Source: Hericium rajendrae (Eukaryota; Basidiomycota; Agaricomycetes; Russulales; Hericiaceae). From it: DNA of 64,000 bases. Positions 1 to 12,129 of this stretch are shown here, in pieces; the stretch's first letter is position 1; every line of letters starts with the position of its first letter. Below the pieces are notes generated by a model, which saw only the letters and a program-made list of their open reading frames with translations, was not told the origin of the DNA and did not search any database. The position numbers and the translations under genes were made by a program. Where the stretch lies: contig CM065891.1 of the NCBI GenBank assembly GCA_033439255.1, positions 1,550,001 to 1,614,000 on the forward strand, read 5' to 3'.

Positions 1-93
1 CCGGGATGCCCGCCAACTGCCGAGGCGCTGCTGTACGGCATGCTCCAGCTGCAGCGAAAGATGCGCCGGAGCAGGAAGGGCGTGCTATGGTGA
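1..93 (+). CDS. 3' end of a gene, identity unknown (partial)
   Basis: The first 93 bases form an open frame in frame 1 that ends at a TGA (positions 91-93). About 30 residues are visible. They are Leu/Gln-rich and end in a basic stretch ([12 protein letters not shown]). The frame is open from the first base, so this is probably the last exon of a plus-strand gene that begins outside the window, but the stretch is too short to prove coding. No family can be recognised. Confidence 0.35.
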   Translation, partial: PGCPPTAEALLYGMLQLQRKMRRSRKGVLW

Positions 94-660
94 GCCTACA
101 GCCTCAACGATGTCCCGTTTTTTCTAATGACCTCTGCGTTCAGGTACCGTAAGTGAGATGTTGTGGAAGTTGTAGTGGTTACATTTAGTTTTCTATACAT
201 TTCACATTCACATTTTTGCGTCGCATGACCGCCGAAAGATCATAATGAAATCAGGCGGAATTTACATAAACAGAGTGAATTGGGCAGAAAGGACGGTGCC
301 ACGGAAGACGGAAGACGCCGTTAGTAGGTTAGCGCCCGCATTAGCGACACGCTCGTGGTTGCAGGATACACCCCCGACGCCCACGACGTAAACCGCATCG
401 CCTTTCTCTTTCATCTTTCACCACCTCCATCTCGCTGCCCTTCGACGTCGAGACGACACAACTTGTCAGACTGAGCGAGGGCGTCGTGGCTGGTTGTTCT
501 GTGTGCTGTGAGCAGATCATTCATCCTGCCGTTCAGCCTCTCAACGTCCGCCCAGCATTGAGGCGGTATCGATCTTTGTCCGCATCACACGAACCCGTTT
601 TTCAGCTCTCTTTCATTCGTACACTCGGCTCTCTCGCCGCTTTGCCTTCGTCCGCATACC
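94..660. other. intergenic, putative promoter/5' leader of the next gene
   Basis: No gene seen. The part nearest 660 is pyrimidine-rich, as is common in basidiomycete promoters and 5' leaders. A short plus-strand frame at 486-692 lacks a standard start and overlaps the real start of the next gene. Confidence 0.5.
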
Positions 661-3600
661 ATGGCGACCGCCGTTCATTCCCCAACCCCTGACAATCCCT
701 CGTCGTCTCTCAGCCAAGGCGCCCTCGACATACTCCCTTTGTTTCCCCGCGGGCTCGCCATCACAGATTTCAACATGGAGGATGAAAACTCGTCCTCTGC
801 ACTCCCTGTGCATGCCCCACAACAGCATCCAGAGAACGCTTCGCCTACCCCAACGCCTATACCGGCCGACCCTCAGCAAGAGGCTCGCGGCACACACCAG
901 CGGTCGAGTGCGTCGCCACCCCCAGTTGAAGACCGGCCCGCCGCTAGACGATCCAAAGACCGGCCCAAATACGAGCTGCACGATGAACCCAACGCTCAAT
1001 ACCCGCGCGCAAAGCCCGCCAATGACGAGCAGCCCTCCCACACATATCCCGCGGGCGCTGCCGCGCCGCGCCCTAATGAACAGTACAGTTACAACGATAG
1101 TTTTTTCCCGTCATCCTTCGCATCCAGCGATATGCCCAACGGCCGCCCACTCGCCGGCTCTAGCGCGCAGCAGGACTCGACGACGACGCCCGCGCAGGCC
1201 CTGCAGAATACGTGGCAACAGTCCACACAGAGGGACGATGCCTATCGTATGCCGTCCAAGCGATACCAGCCCGCCGCTGGCCCAAGCCAGCTCCTCCCGT
1301 CTATGTCGGGCAGCCCCCCAGCGCAATACGCTACTATACCCGTGTCACCGAAGATGCGCGCGCAGCCCCAACAGCCGAAGTACATTACGCCTTCAGCAGC
1401 CGCACCTAGCGCGGCGAACCCCGTCTTCGCGCCAGTGCCAATGGAGGAGGTGTGTGTCGAGTGCGCGATGCGCGATCAGGACATGGCGGATGTGGACGTG
1501 ACGAGCCCTGGCGTTTGGGAACGGGAGAGCGATGTGTATTACGAAGAGCTAGTCCGGAGGGAGCATGAGGAGGAAGCGGCAGGTGTTGCGCCCTCCGATC
1601 CTGATCGGCCGCGTGCGCGGGGTGGACGGTTGAACGAGCAGAACCTCAAGCTTTGGTTGAGCATGGTGCGTTCAATCTGCTTGCGCCTTTCACCCCACTC
1701 ACGCATGCGGGAATATGCCTACAGAACCCCCGAGAGCCGACATCCAAGCGGCAGAATCTGGACCAGTACGTTCGGTCCCAGCGTTCCCTTCTGGAGGCCG
1801 AGGCCTGGGCACATGCCCGCGCCATGCAGGAGTCGCGGCAAATCGATGACAAGATGCGGGACACATATTCGCAGCTTCGGCGGTCCACATACGAGCTCGG
1901 CGGCAGTAGTGTCACCGCAGTGGACGATATCAACGGAGTGCGTATCAAGGCGCCCCGCTCATCGACCATCGCAAGCACGGGCATGAGCGGCTCGCGCGAG
2001 GTGACGCTGCTCGAGAACGGAATGATCGTGGAGCATGTTGACGTCAAGAAAGAAGAGCGCGAGGAGCGAGAGCGTCGGCGGAAGGAACAGAAGCGGGCGC
2101 GCAAGTCGTCGCGCAGCTCAGTGTATGACGTTGCATCCATCTACTCTGCCACCAGCCCTCTGCCGCATACGGACAGCGGTTTTCATTTAGGCGTCTTGCC
2201 AAACAACCGCTATTCCCAGTCGCGTTCGCCCCGACCGTCTAGCACGTTGACTGCGCCTGTTGAGTATATGTCGCCGATGATGCCTCAGACATATTCGACG
2301 CCATCCATCTCGGATATGCAGAGCTCCATGTCACCGTCGCCGAACCGACGCACTCGCTTCTTCGGCTTCAGGAACTTCAGCAACGGTTGGCGAAGCCAGG
2401 ATAGTCTGGCACCCTCAGGCTTCTCTGGCAGTATGGTTGATATGCAGTAAGTTTTTGTCCATCTCAAATCTGGTTCTACATCATTCATCTGCCCCTCAGT
2501 GTTGCGCTTCAAAGAGAGCATGCTCACCCTCAAGCTCACCACTCATCGGTCGATATCGTCGGAAGTGCACCGTCATTAGGCGGCTGGCGGCATAGCTCGA
2601 TTTTGTCTCCTTTGCGCCCCGAACCGGAGAAGATTGAGGAGAAGCCGAAAAAGAAGAGGAAAAGTCTAGCGAAAATCTGGAGGCTTGTCACTGGCTCGAG
2701 CGCGAAGAACGGTCGGACCATTGTTCAGACGCAGACCCGCTCCCTGAACGGCGTGCATGATGACGAGCACGACTTCCCTCTCACGCCTCCGCCTCCGTTG
2801 TCTTATCTTGTCAGCCGCAGTACAGGAGAGCAGGGTGCATCTGCCCTACGGCACGTCTCTACGCCTTCACTGCCCTCTTCAGCGTCACCTAACAATGCCT
2901 TGTCATCTGTTGGTGTGTCTCCGCCCACGGCACCCTCCAGTCTTGTGCCGTCTCCGACCTCTTCGCGTCCCATGGCTCCCGATCCTATGGACATGAGGAA
3001 AAGCAGCTTGCCCATGGACTACGATGGCGAGCATTTCCCGCCCGTAGAAGAGGAGCCTGGTCAGACGCTGCCGGTCCGGGGCGTCCATCCCTATACCTCG
3101 GAGCCCGACATCCGGCGCTCGACGCAGAGTGCAATCAACGTGGCAGAGGCGCCATCTGTCCCTCGTGGATATGCGAATGGCGGATCTCGCCCGTACTCGG
3201 TCATGACATGGCGAGATAAATCGCTACCTCCGCTCCCAGCCGAACACGGTATTCGGTTTCCGGTCCAGACTCAGCACGATGCGCGCCCGCGCACGCTGTT
3301 CTACGATCCGAGCCATATGCCTTATTCAGAGCAGCCGCTGGTCGCGCCCCAGGCGCCCTTCCGCCAGGCCGAGGCACGCAGGCAGTCATTCGGCGGCATG
3401 GGCTCCAAGCCCCCCTTGCAAATCCATACCATGCCCAGCAGCAGACCAACCACCGGCGCTTCCCAATACGTTGACCCGGGTTTACCTGTGACGCACCACT
3501 ACAACGAGTTTGGAATCGCACGTCGTTCAGCAGGGCCGTTGGACGGGTCGAAGCATAACCAGCCTGCGCAGGCGCAGACGACTCCGGGCAAGCGCAGAAG

Positions 3601-3871
3601 CAAGTTCGGGCTGTCGTCGCTGCTCGGACGCAAGTCGCAAAGCCACGATCGGGAGTCGACGGTCGACGTGCCCGTGACGCGGTCCTCCGGCTCGGAGGCG
3701 CGGCACGAGGCGTTGATGAACGAGATGGGCAGCTCGGGCTCTGGGCATGCGTCGTTCCCGCGGATGTCGATCACGTCGCGCAAGAACATCGACCAGCTCG
3801 TTGACCAGGCGCCGGACTTCGTCGCGTATCGTTATCCGTCGAATGATCAAAACATGAATTTGTTGCGGTAG
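661..3871 (+). CDS. large Ser/Pro-rich disordered conserved fungal protein
   Basis: Three exons (661-1665, 1725-2446, 2500-3871) with canonical GT..AG introns of 59 and 53 bp join in frame to give about 1032 residues. Most of the protein is low-complexity and rich in Ser, Pro and Gln, so it is probably disordered. The more ordered part is near residues 265-310: a Cys-x2-Cys pair (VCVECAMRD) followed by a Trp/Tyr-containing acidic helix-like stretch. A highly charged EERERRRKEQKRARK segment (exon 2) and a basic KKKRKS segment (exon 3) could be nuclear-localisation signals or coiled coil. I recall similar long proteins in other agaricomycetes but cannot name a function. The start at 661 is the first ATG of the long frame after a pyrimidine-rich leader. 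Confidence 0.8.
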
Positions 3872-4348
3872 ACAGTACGCTCAGTACAGTATATTCGGGC
3901 AACTATTCTCAGTAGGACATCTCTTATGGTGCCGTTCACTGTCGTGTCCAGTACGCTATGGCTCCCCTGACGTTGATCACTCCATGATCATTGTATCGCA
4001 GCTTTCCCCCTGCCTATTTTCCCTGGACTTTAATACTCTCTACTCATCTCAGTCGTGCAATCCGTGTCCCGCTGGACGTCTTCTTTGTTGGTATCACACG
4101 CATCTCACGGTCATTTTCTTCCTCTGGCTCCTGCTCTGGACTGTCTCGTCATGCACCTATTCCACTGCGCACACTCGCCTGCCGTCATTTATTCTCTGTC
4201 GCTTTCATGTATAGGTTAGAACATTTTTGCGCGAACTTTCCGCTCCTGCCTAATCTAAGGATTGCATGATGATGTCTTCTCTGGACCTGTGTTGTTCGGT
4301 GGTTAGAGGTGGGTATATGCGCGCGGGCACGTGCTTTCGTAGGACGCG

Positions 4349-4375
4349 ACGCGTTTCTCTTGAGCTGAGACGCGT
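4349..4375. promoter_or_regulatory. pair of ACGCGT (MCB-like) boxes upstream of MND1
   Basis: Two perfect ACGCGT palindromes lie at 4349-4354 and 4370-4375, about 100-120 bp upstream of the MND1 start. In yeasts this hexamer (MluI cell-cycle box) is bound by MBF and drives G1/S and premeiotic S-phase transcription. The role here is inferred from sequence and position only. Confidence 0.45.
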
Positions 4376-4470
4376 CGCTGCTTTACCTTTCTTGCTTCTT
4401 CCCACTTATCCTATCCTTCACCAGATCTTCCACTAACAAGAACGTTCATTCACTCAGGCCTCTGCACACG

Positions 4471-5560
4471 ATGGTACGCAAACGATGCTCGTAGTTGTCC
4501 CAGGCTGAGCCAAAGTACCTGACCTCTAGGCACCTCGCGGACTTTCGGCGGAAGAGAAGAGAGTCAAGCTCGTCGAGATATTCCACGAGACGGTGATGAT
4601 CATTCTTCCGTCGATCTCAATGTGCTGATGAGCCAGCATTCTACGTCAACGGACTGCAGAAGGACTTTTTCCAAGTTCGTATCAGATGCTCTTTATCACC
4701 GGACGTCATTTGACGCGTGCGATGACGCTTTGCAGCTCAAGGAACTCGAGAAACTGGGGCCGAAGATGAAGGGGATCGGTAGGTGGCTTGTATGCGCAGC
4801 CGTGGTCATAATCACATACCTTGGACACCAGTGTCGCAGTCGGTGAAGGAGGTCCTGCAATCGCTCGTCGATGACGGGCTCGTGCAGACGGACAAAGTCG
4901 GCTCATCGAACTGTGAGTCCTCCATCAATCACCTGAATATGCCTAGAACAATCGAATATATGCGCCTAATTTGCAGTTTTCTGGGCCTTCCCGTCGCAGA
5001 GGGGGGCGTTTGTACGTCTGCTTCTGGGTGACGATCACCGTAGCGCGTGCTGATGAGCATCTAGCTGCAAAATCGTCTGGACGCAGTGAAGGAAACGAAT
5101 AACAGCAGTCACCAGCAGCTCGAGGAGCTTAAGATGAACATTGAAGCGGAGCGTTCCTCAAGGGTAGAAACTGTAAGTCAAGCAGTTTCTTGCGGATGTT
5201 GAATGTTTGACTGATGTTGAATCATGGGGTTACAGAAAGATAGAGCTGCTTCTCTGGCCCTGCTTGCTCAGAAAAAGAATGCGCTTGTGGAGCTAGAGAC
5301 CGAGTTGCAGGCATACGGCAGTTGCGACCCGGTGAAGGTCGAAGAAAAGAAGAGAGCTGTTATTCTAGCGAAAGAGGCTGCCATCCGGTGGACAGGTGAG
5401 CTTGACCCACCACTCTCCTAGGCAAGTGAGTGGGACTTACTTGCGGGTTCAAGATAATTATTGCATTCTTTTATCCCACTTCACGAGACAAAATGGCGTC
5501 GAAGCTGAAGACATCAGAAGATATCTTGGCGTTGGTGAGGATTACGAAGATATCTGCTAA
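4471..5560 (+). CDS. MND1: meiotic nuclear division protein 1 (MND1)
   Basis: Nine exons join without a frame break to 204 residues, the usual size of Mnd1: 4471-4473, 4530-4592, 4660-4674, 4736-4778, 4832-4912, 4977-5011, 5065-5172, 5236-5395, 5454-5560. The N-terminus (MAPRGLSAEEKR, then FHETKDFFQLKELEKLGPK) and the winged-helix segment with SQSVKEVLQSLVDD match the family. The middle (EELKMNIEAERSSR and following) is a coiled coil. Mnd1 pairs with Hop2 and stimulates Dmc1/Rad51 strand invasion in meiosis. Exon 1 is only the ATG and exon 3 is a 15-nt micro-exon encoding KDFFQ, which explains why no long open frame appears. Two MCB-like boxes lie just upstream. Confidence 0.92.
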
Positions 5561-5721
5561 GCGATTCTCGGTCTCTGCGTGAATGTAGGAGTGGACCATG
5601 TATCATTATAACAGTGTATGTTGTTGTCAGTATCAAATTTGTAGCTTGTACAGTGATAGTATAAACATTATAAAGATACACTGTACATTGTGTATTATTT
5701 CATTCGTCAAGGATGCGAACT

Positions 5722-6738
5722 TCACGACGATGGCAATTGCAACTGCTGGGTCAATTTCTCGAGCTAGATGAAAGAAAGACGCCGCTATCAGTCTTCAACG
5801 CATACAAAGGATCCAGCGCGACTCACCCAGTGGTCACCCCAGTTATCAAGCTGCTGAGATATATTCGCCATCTCTGGTGACGGCATGACTATCCGTGTGA
5901 TATCGCACATTTTGTTTGCCATGAGCAGCATCGTCACGATACCCAGCCCGCCTTTCTTCTTCATGAACTCGTGGTTTTCGTTGCCCGCCTCGAGCATCTC
6001 GATGCCATTCGGCATGCCCCCGAGCATGCTCTTGGCTTCGTCCATGGTCAGCGTGAAGCCGCCCTTGGGCTCGTACTTTTCTTGGTAGGGAAGGCTTGCG
6101 TGGTTCGGCTTCAGCTCAAACTCGATGAACAGCAGATTGTTATCAAGGTTGGAGGGATTGTTGCCGAGATCAAGTGCGCAAATGGCAGCATGTTTGAGGA
6201 GGTTGACATGGTGAGCATGCCTGCCGGACATGTGTTTGCGTCAGCTTCTCGACACTGTGGAAGGAGCATACCATTTCTTAAACTGCGCCACGCTCCCCGC
6301 TAGTTCTGGGTTTCCGCCAAGTCCTTTCTTGGAGTCCACGGACATTTTGCACGGCGTCTTGGGATAAACGGATTGAGAATCAATTCGTAGGTACACCTGA
6401 AAGAACTACCTTATGGAATGGCCAGCTTTTCACTTGACACTCCTTGCTCTGAAGCGTTTTCCGTTGTCATTAGTGGCCAGAGATGTTTAAATACATTGGT
6501 TCAGGACTTACGCAGTATAACACCTTCAGTGCAACCACGCATCAGTCCGAAACATAATTCTCACTCAAAGCGAAGGACTCTCACCTCTTTGCATCGCGCA
6601 TGCCTGGAACGGCTTCGCTTCAGGATCCTGCTTCTTGGCGCACCAATGGCATATCTTGAGAACACGAGAGTGGCCCTTCACAGTGGGTTCTTTCTTTGCG
6701 TCAGGACTAACCACGCGCGAATGGACGTTGTCGCTCAT
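5722..6738 (-). CDS. MYND-type zinc-finger protein (one frame break)
   Basis: Exons on the minus strand: 6585-6738, 6512-6523, 6410-6448, 6272-6357, 5827-6220, 5722-5763, about 242 residues. A MYND finger is split over the first three exons: CHWC and a third Cys in exon 1, VLYC in a 12-nt micro-exon, then SKECQVKSWPFHK. The frame breaks in exon 1 near 6591-6602. The conserved C-x2-C that should follow PFQAC is present only if two bases are missing from a short CG repeat, and the shift also makes the next splice phase fit. The C-terminal about 150 residues (GGFTLTMDEAKSMLGG and following) are not a family I recognise. I chose the ATG at 6738 (MSDNVHS); 6816 is an in-frame alternative. The gene converges on MND1. 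Confidence 0.75.
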
Positions 6739-8717
6739 TTTGCGGTCGCCTGAAGTCGAGATGACTGGATGAAGGTGAAGTCGCTTCGCGACGCGGTCCA
6801 TGTTGGCGCCTAACAACCAGTCCGGGGTCCCGGCAGATGGACAGTTGAATCGCCGCCACCTGTCCTATAGTCCGCCACTATTTCGTGGCCACCAGCTCTC
6901 CTCCTGAGCTCACGATGTCGGTGAAACAAGATGCATCTTCAACTGACCAATTACCGATATTATTTCGCTTGCTTTATTTCCCACTGTATCAGGTGAAAGT
7001 TGGTTTCAGCTTCAAAGATTCGCTCTATGGTAAATGGAGATTCTAGTCTATCTCCTGGAGGCCGTTGTTGCCGCGCCATGAAATGAATACTGACCAGACA
7101 GGGATGCTGGGTTTTCCACCATCTCCTTTTCCCGTGAGCAGTGAAATTAGTGTCCCTCATGGTTTTCCTAAGATCAAATTTCCCTCCAGCGACTTAACTG
7201 GCTATCTAAGCCTTTATTATCGAGTCCATATGGACTTGGGGTGCAGCCCAAGACTCGGGGCCAAGACCCTAGGCGCAAGCTCGGTAGCTCCAGCCGCATT
7301 ACCGTGGTCATTTCTGCGGGCCCCAGCAGCCTGAGCGGATCACGAAGTTCTACCCTTCCCGAATCAATGGCTGACCTGGTGGGACTACAGGATGTTGAAT
7401 CACGCCACATAATCTGCTGTGAGCATACTGGAGTGCGCAGCAAGGCACGTTGCTGCGAGATCACCTGCAAGTTGAAAGACTATTTTGGCGGACAGGACAA
7501 GAGCCACGGTGATTGCATTCAGGACGTGCCTCGACGTCAAGATGGACGAGCATTAGTTCGACGACGGGCCGCCCGTCAATATGTGCGTGTATCTCGGCGG
7601 TGACCTCTCGCTCGCCAACATCATCGACGGAAACCACTCCTTTGTCGTGAACGATGCCAACTCAATTTACTGGCCTTCTGTCAGTGACAAGTGAGCCCCA
7701 GGGTGGTACACACGATTGCTCCCACTGGACAGCGGAATGTGGGCCAGCATCGGGCAACACCATGCATCCCCATCTCGTGGCGAGAAGACTGTACAGTATT
7801 GGGATGAGCCCCGCCTTGACGTAGGTTTCAATCGGGCGGTCGTCCTCCTCAACAAAGTCCAGAGTCAACTTCACAGGCGTCATCGTCCTTCCTGGCCACC
7901 GCTCTTTCCGTCGTCGTAATTAACTATCCCTTCGGGTCATGTTCCCCTCATGGCCGCCTTGAAGGTTCATCATGCAAGACACGAGGACGTCAGATTGTGG
8001 GTGTCTTTCTGCTTATTTATGCTATCATTGTTCTCGGTGTTTCCGTATTCTTAGTTCTTGCAATTGCTGATAATGGCCTACCCATACTTACGAAAAGAAG
8101 AAAACGTCCATCACTCACTTGGTTCTCATACACATCTGGTCTTTCAGATACTTACTGTGTCCGTGTTTGCGATCTTTTCGGCAATATACATCCTGCTACT
8201 TCGCCTTGAATCCGTAAAAAGCTTGGCTGGGGTGAGGTTGCCTTGGCGCCCAAACGTGGATGAGAAGATTTAATTATAGACATCTCTGATATCTTGTAAG
8301 CCGTGTACATGCAAATGGAGGAAAGATGGCATTATGCTCAAAAGTGGACGAGGGTGTGAAAACGACTCTGATGAGCTGCTCAGCTGGTCCAGTACGCCAT
8401 GTGCGGCGAAAGACAAGTGGACGAGCTGCGTAAGATATGACCATATGAGTGCTCCATCGAGCCAGAAATGATCCCACCATGCCTTCAACGGGTCGAGCCA
8501 TAACAAGATGAACGTAAACGAGAAGTGAGACCATGAGAAGAAAGCGCGAGATAAGGAGGGAACTTTGGTCAAGTGTTGTTGAGGAGCGGCGGGAGGCAGC
8601 CACCGCGGTCAGTGAGCGTAATTAGCGACCGTCCGTTCGAGGCACCGCCCGCGGCTTGCTCAGCTCTTTTCTCCAACGTCGGGCTTTCCTCGTCATCATC
8701 GTTCGTCACCACCATTC
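6739..8717. other. about 2 kb without a convincing gene
   Basis: Several open stretches exist but none shows a family, a splice pattern and a start together. Around 7581-7694 a plus-strand stretch reads well locally (MCVYLGGDLSLANIIDG and following) but is preceded by a stop. At 7997-8273 two overlapping hydrophobic frames could encode one or two membrane spans. They may be remnants of a decayed gene or chance. The part near 8600-8717 is pyrimidine-rich and is likely the promoter of the transcription factor. Confidence 0.4.
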
Positions 8718-11700
8718 ATGTCACTATCGCCAACCGTCTCAAACACCTCCGAGGCGCCTCTCAAACGGCGCCGAACAAGTCTTAACATGGCCGCCGGCAA
8801 CAGTGGCGCGCAAGTTGATATGTCAATGCACCAGGACGCCCAGCAGGGCCCCCCATCCGCGGGACACATCCCAAAGAGAGGAGCCCGGGCTTGCACCGCC
8901 TGTCGTAAAGGGAAGAACAGGTGTGAAGGAGAGGTCAGTTTTCGAAGCCGCTCGTCCGTGAAGCGTCCGTCTCACTGCGCTGGCCCGCCCAAACCGCCCC
9001 GGCCCGGATCGTCTCCCCACACCAGGCTCCATGTCGTCGATGCCAACTCAGCGGGACTCCCTGCGTTTTCGAGAAACCTGAGAAGAAAAAGGATGTGCAG
9101 GCGATGCCTAACGCCAGTGTCGAGTGCGTTGCTTCCTCCTCGTCGTCGTCGTTGATCGCGCTCCTAACGTCGGCGGTCCACTCTTAGGCGTCTCTCTCGG
9201 CTCGAAAATCAATACGTGGTACGCCACATATCTTTCATCTGACTTCGATGATTTGTATCTTACCCTTTCATGTCTTCTTAGGTCATGCAAAGCCAAATGA
9301 TTGGCATGCAGTCCTCCCTGGACCGTATATTGGCCGCAATTCAGGGCCAATCACAGGCTAATGGAGGTGGGGCCATGCAAACCCCAGTCTACGCCCCGAG
9401 CATGCGAGAGGGCCACGGGTACTCTGCCAATGTATCCGGGACCCGTACTGGCCTCGAGTCCTACGACGCAATGCAACCTGGTGATCAAAATGGCGGGTCA
9501 CGATCATTCCCTCCACTTCCAGGCTTTGCTCCACCGGTAAGCGAATCTGATTATTCAGATCCATCGTGGCGGCTTATTGTATCTCAGCCTCACAAATACG
9601 CAAACTACGGCATCATGCCGAGCTCTGCCTCTTCATCTGACAACGAGTCTGAGGATGCTCTGCCTCGTTCAACTCTGAATGCACCAATTGAGGCGTTGCA
9701 AGGCCTCGCCAATGCGGCTGCCGAAGCCGGCTGCTGCTCCATCATTTGCCCCTCCCAAGTCCGTTATTCGTTGATCATGTGTGAATTCTATCTGACCAGA
9801 TAACAGGGTCAAAAAGCGCAAGAAGGCAGAACCTATCCCGCACAATGCTTTCCCGCATGTTGTTGAAAAGGTACGCTTTTTGTTCATCGATGATGTTGTT
9901 TTATATCTGATGGTTATTCGCCTTTTTCAGGGACTTGTCTCAGATGCAGAAGCCAGAGAGCTGTTCCACATGTAGGTTGCTCTAATGGTAAATTGTTCCT
10001 CCCTAACGGCTACGTAATTAGTTTCTTCTCTGGATGTCATCTTTTTATTCCTCTCTTTGATCCGTCTTATGACACCTACGAGGGGTTGTCGGAACGTTCG
10101 CCTTGGACCTTCGATGCCATCTTAGCTGTGGCCGGGAAAATTCGAAGTGGAAACAACCCTCCTGGCCCGACGTTCTACAAAGCCCTTGAAGAGGCACAAG
10201 GTATCGCCCGTTCTTCCTTGTTTGGGCCTGTCGTCCGGAAAGAAGCTGTGCAAGGTTGGTCTTCACCTTTCGGGCCTGAATATTTTCTGATTAAGAAATA
10301 TGCTAGGTATGCTCTTGCTTGCAGCATGGAGTACGAATGGGTGGTTGCCTAGTGGCCATGCCCTGCGCATGGCTCTAGATCTTGGGTTGCATCGCGCTTT
10401 GGATAAACTAGCAGAGGAAAGCGGCAAGCAGCGGACGGAGGAAGAGGAACGAGATTTGGTCGTTTCATCTCGCATCTGGCTTTGCTTGTATTGGTTCGAT
10501 CATCAGTACGCATCTCTTTCTTGGTATCATCACTCTCAATCATGGACCATTTCTTGCGACAGGATGAGCTTGGGAACTGGCAGACCGATTGTCCTCCGTG
10601 ATGAGAACTCGATCAAACACTGTCGCTTACTGTTGAACCACCCCATGGCTTCGCCGACCGACCCCCGTCTCATTGCGCAAGTTGAGCTTATTGCTCAAAA
10701 GAGTATGTCATTAATGTCGTCTATCCTGCTGATGCTGACTGAGAGATTCCTGCAGCGCAAATCTACGATACCTTATCGCCCCTGAACGGTCAAGTCAACC
10801 ATAGCACCTTGGCATTTATACGACGCGCGAATGTCGCTCTCGATAAGTGGTGGCAGGATTGCGATGAGTTACACAGTGCGTGCTTTCCTGCCTCCAGTCA
10901 GCGTTTGCTAATGGCCATGCAGGACAAACCATGGATGAGGATTCATTGTTGCGAAAGCTCCTCATCGGCGAACTCCACTACGCAAAGTTGTGGCTCGTAT
11001 GCGTCGCTTTGCGGGGCGTGTCGTGGGATAAGATGCCGTTCGAGCAACGAGAACTTGCATTCCAAGCGAAAGATTCCGCCACGAATTGTCTGTCGACGTT
11101 CTTGAACTCCCAAGCATACCGGTATGACGTCGCGCATACAGGCAACATGGCATACATCTCACTTGTGTTCATTGGCAGTGCGGCACTTCGCTATGCAGTG
11201 CATGACAGCCTTGTGACGGCCGCCTTCTCCGGTCTTTTCCTCCTGAAGATGGCCAATCTATTCCCGGCAGAGCTTGATCTGGGCGCAATCACCGCCCAAG
11301 TCGAGCAGCTGGCGCAATTGCTTTCAGATGTCGCAGCCGAGCGGTAACCACTTCTCGTCTTAATTTTCTGTTCCCGAATGTCCTGACTCCTGCCATCACT
11401 CAGATATGCACTGACCCTCCGCATCATGCTCGCCGAACCTCCGTCGCAAGATCGGGCTCGCAACAGGCCCGGGGACACCCATGCCGATGTCGATGCCTCC
11501 GGGCGAAATGCCGGTTCTCCAAGGCGCGCCGTACATCGACCCGAGCGTGCCGTTCACGATGGAGGAGCTGGGGCTCGTCTGGCCGAACAACGCGGCGCCG
11601 GTGTCCGCGAATCTGAGCCAGGCGGACATCCCGATGTGGTTGCAAGCACAGGTGCGGGGCGGTGATTTCTTCATGGGATGAGCATGTAACTTAATAGAGC

Positions 11701-11830
11701 TGCTTTGTGTTGCGCACAGAACCTGACCGACCTCGGGCTGCCTGTGAATGGGTCGGACGGTATCTTCATGAATCTGAACCGATCGAGCGGATGGCCAGGC
11801 GAGTTTGCCCCGATGCCAGAGGCATGGTGA
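8718..11830 (+). CDS. Zn2Cys6 fungal transcription factor (two frame breaks)
   Basis: About 14 exons (for example 8718-8933, 9026-9123, 9188-9218, 9282-9536, 9588-9758, 9807-9870, 9931-9971, 10022-10254, 10307-10505, 10563-10702, 10756-10875, 10923-11343, 11404-11651, 11720-11830) give about 781 residues. The binuclear zinc cluster is complete across the first intron: CTACRKGKNRCEGE then APCRRCQLSGTPC. It is followed by a short coiled-coil-like segment (RLSRLENQYVVMQSQM). The central region with SGHALRMALDLGLHRAL is typical of the fungal-specific regulatory domain. Two one-base excesses break the frame: near 9726-9731 in an Ala-rich run and near 11432-11437. Removing one base at each makes every downstream splice phase agree. 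The C-terminus carries a short acidic/aromatic tail, a possible activation region. Target genes are unknown. Confidence 0.85.
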
Positions 11831-12129
11831 TCCGTCTCCTTTCATGTCACATCTAGCGTCTTTGTTTCTTATTCCTTTGTATTCCTCTCTCATTCGTCCG
11901 TATCCTGCCGTCGCTTGGAACGCGCTGTTGCGTTATTAGTTGCTTTACTTATCTGAATGGTGTATGTACCACGCTTGGTTGATTGTATCTCGTCGGCTCG
12001 AATCCCTTTGTGTCTCTTCTTTTGATTTCTCAGTCGTCAGTGTCCTTGCTTGACAGAAATACATATTTCGCTGTAGTCCAACAAAACCGATAGTCCTCCC
12101 TTCGTGAGATGGAATGGGGTGCGAAGTAT

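Noticed and set aside
613-1986. Several overlapping frames on both strands at the 661 gene
   Set aside because: GC-rich low-complexity coding DNA opens other frames by chance; only the 661 frame continues across the introns.
6915-7049. 44-codon plus-strand frame starting MSVKQDASS
   Set aside because: Short, no family, no splice partner found; could be chance.
7662-7883. Minus-strand frame starting MTPVKLTLDFVEEDD
   Set aside because: Reads plausibly at first but degenerates and has no neighbouring exons or homologue I know.
9726-11437. Programmed ribosomal frameshifting in the transcription factor
   Set aside because: No slippery heptamer or structure is apparent, and similar one-base breaks occur in many unrelated genes, so assembly error is simpler.
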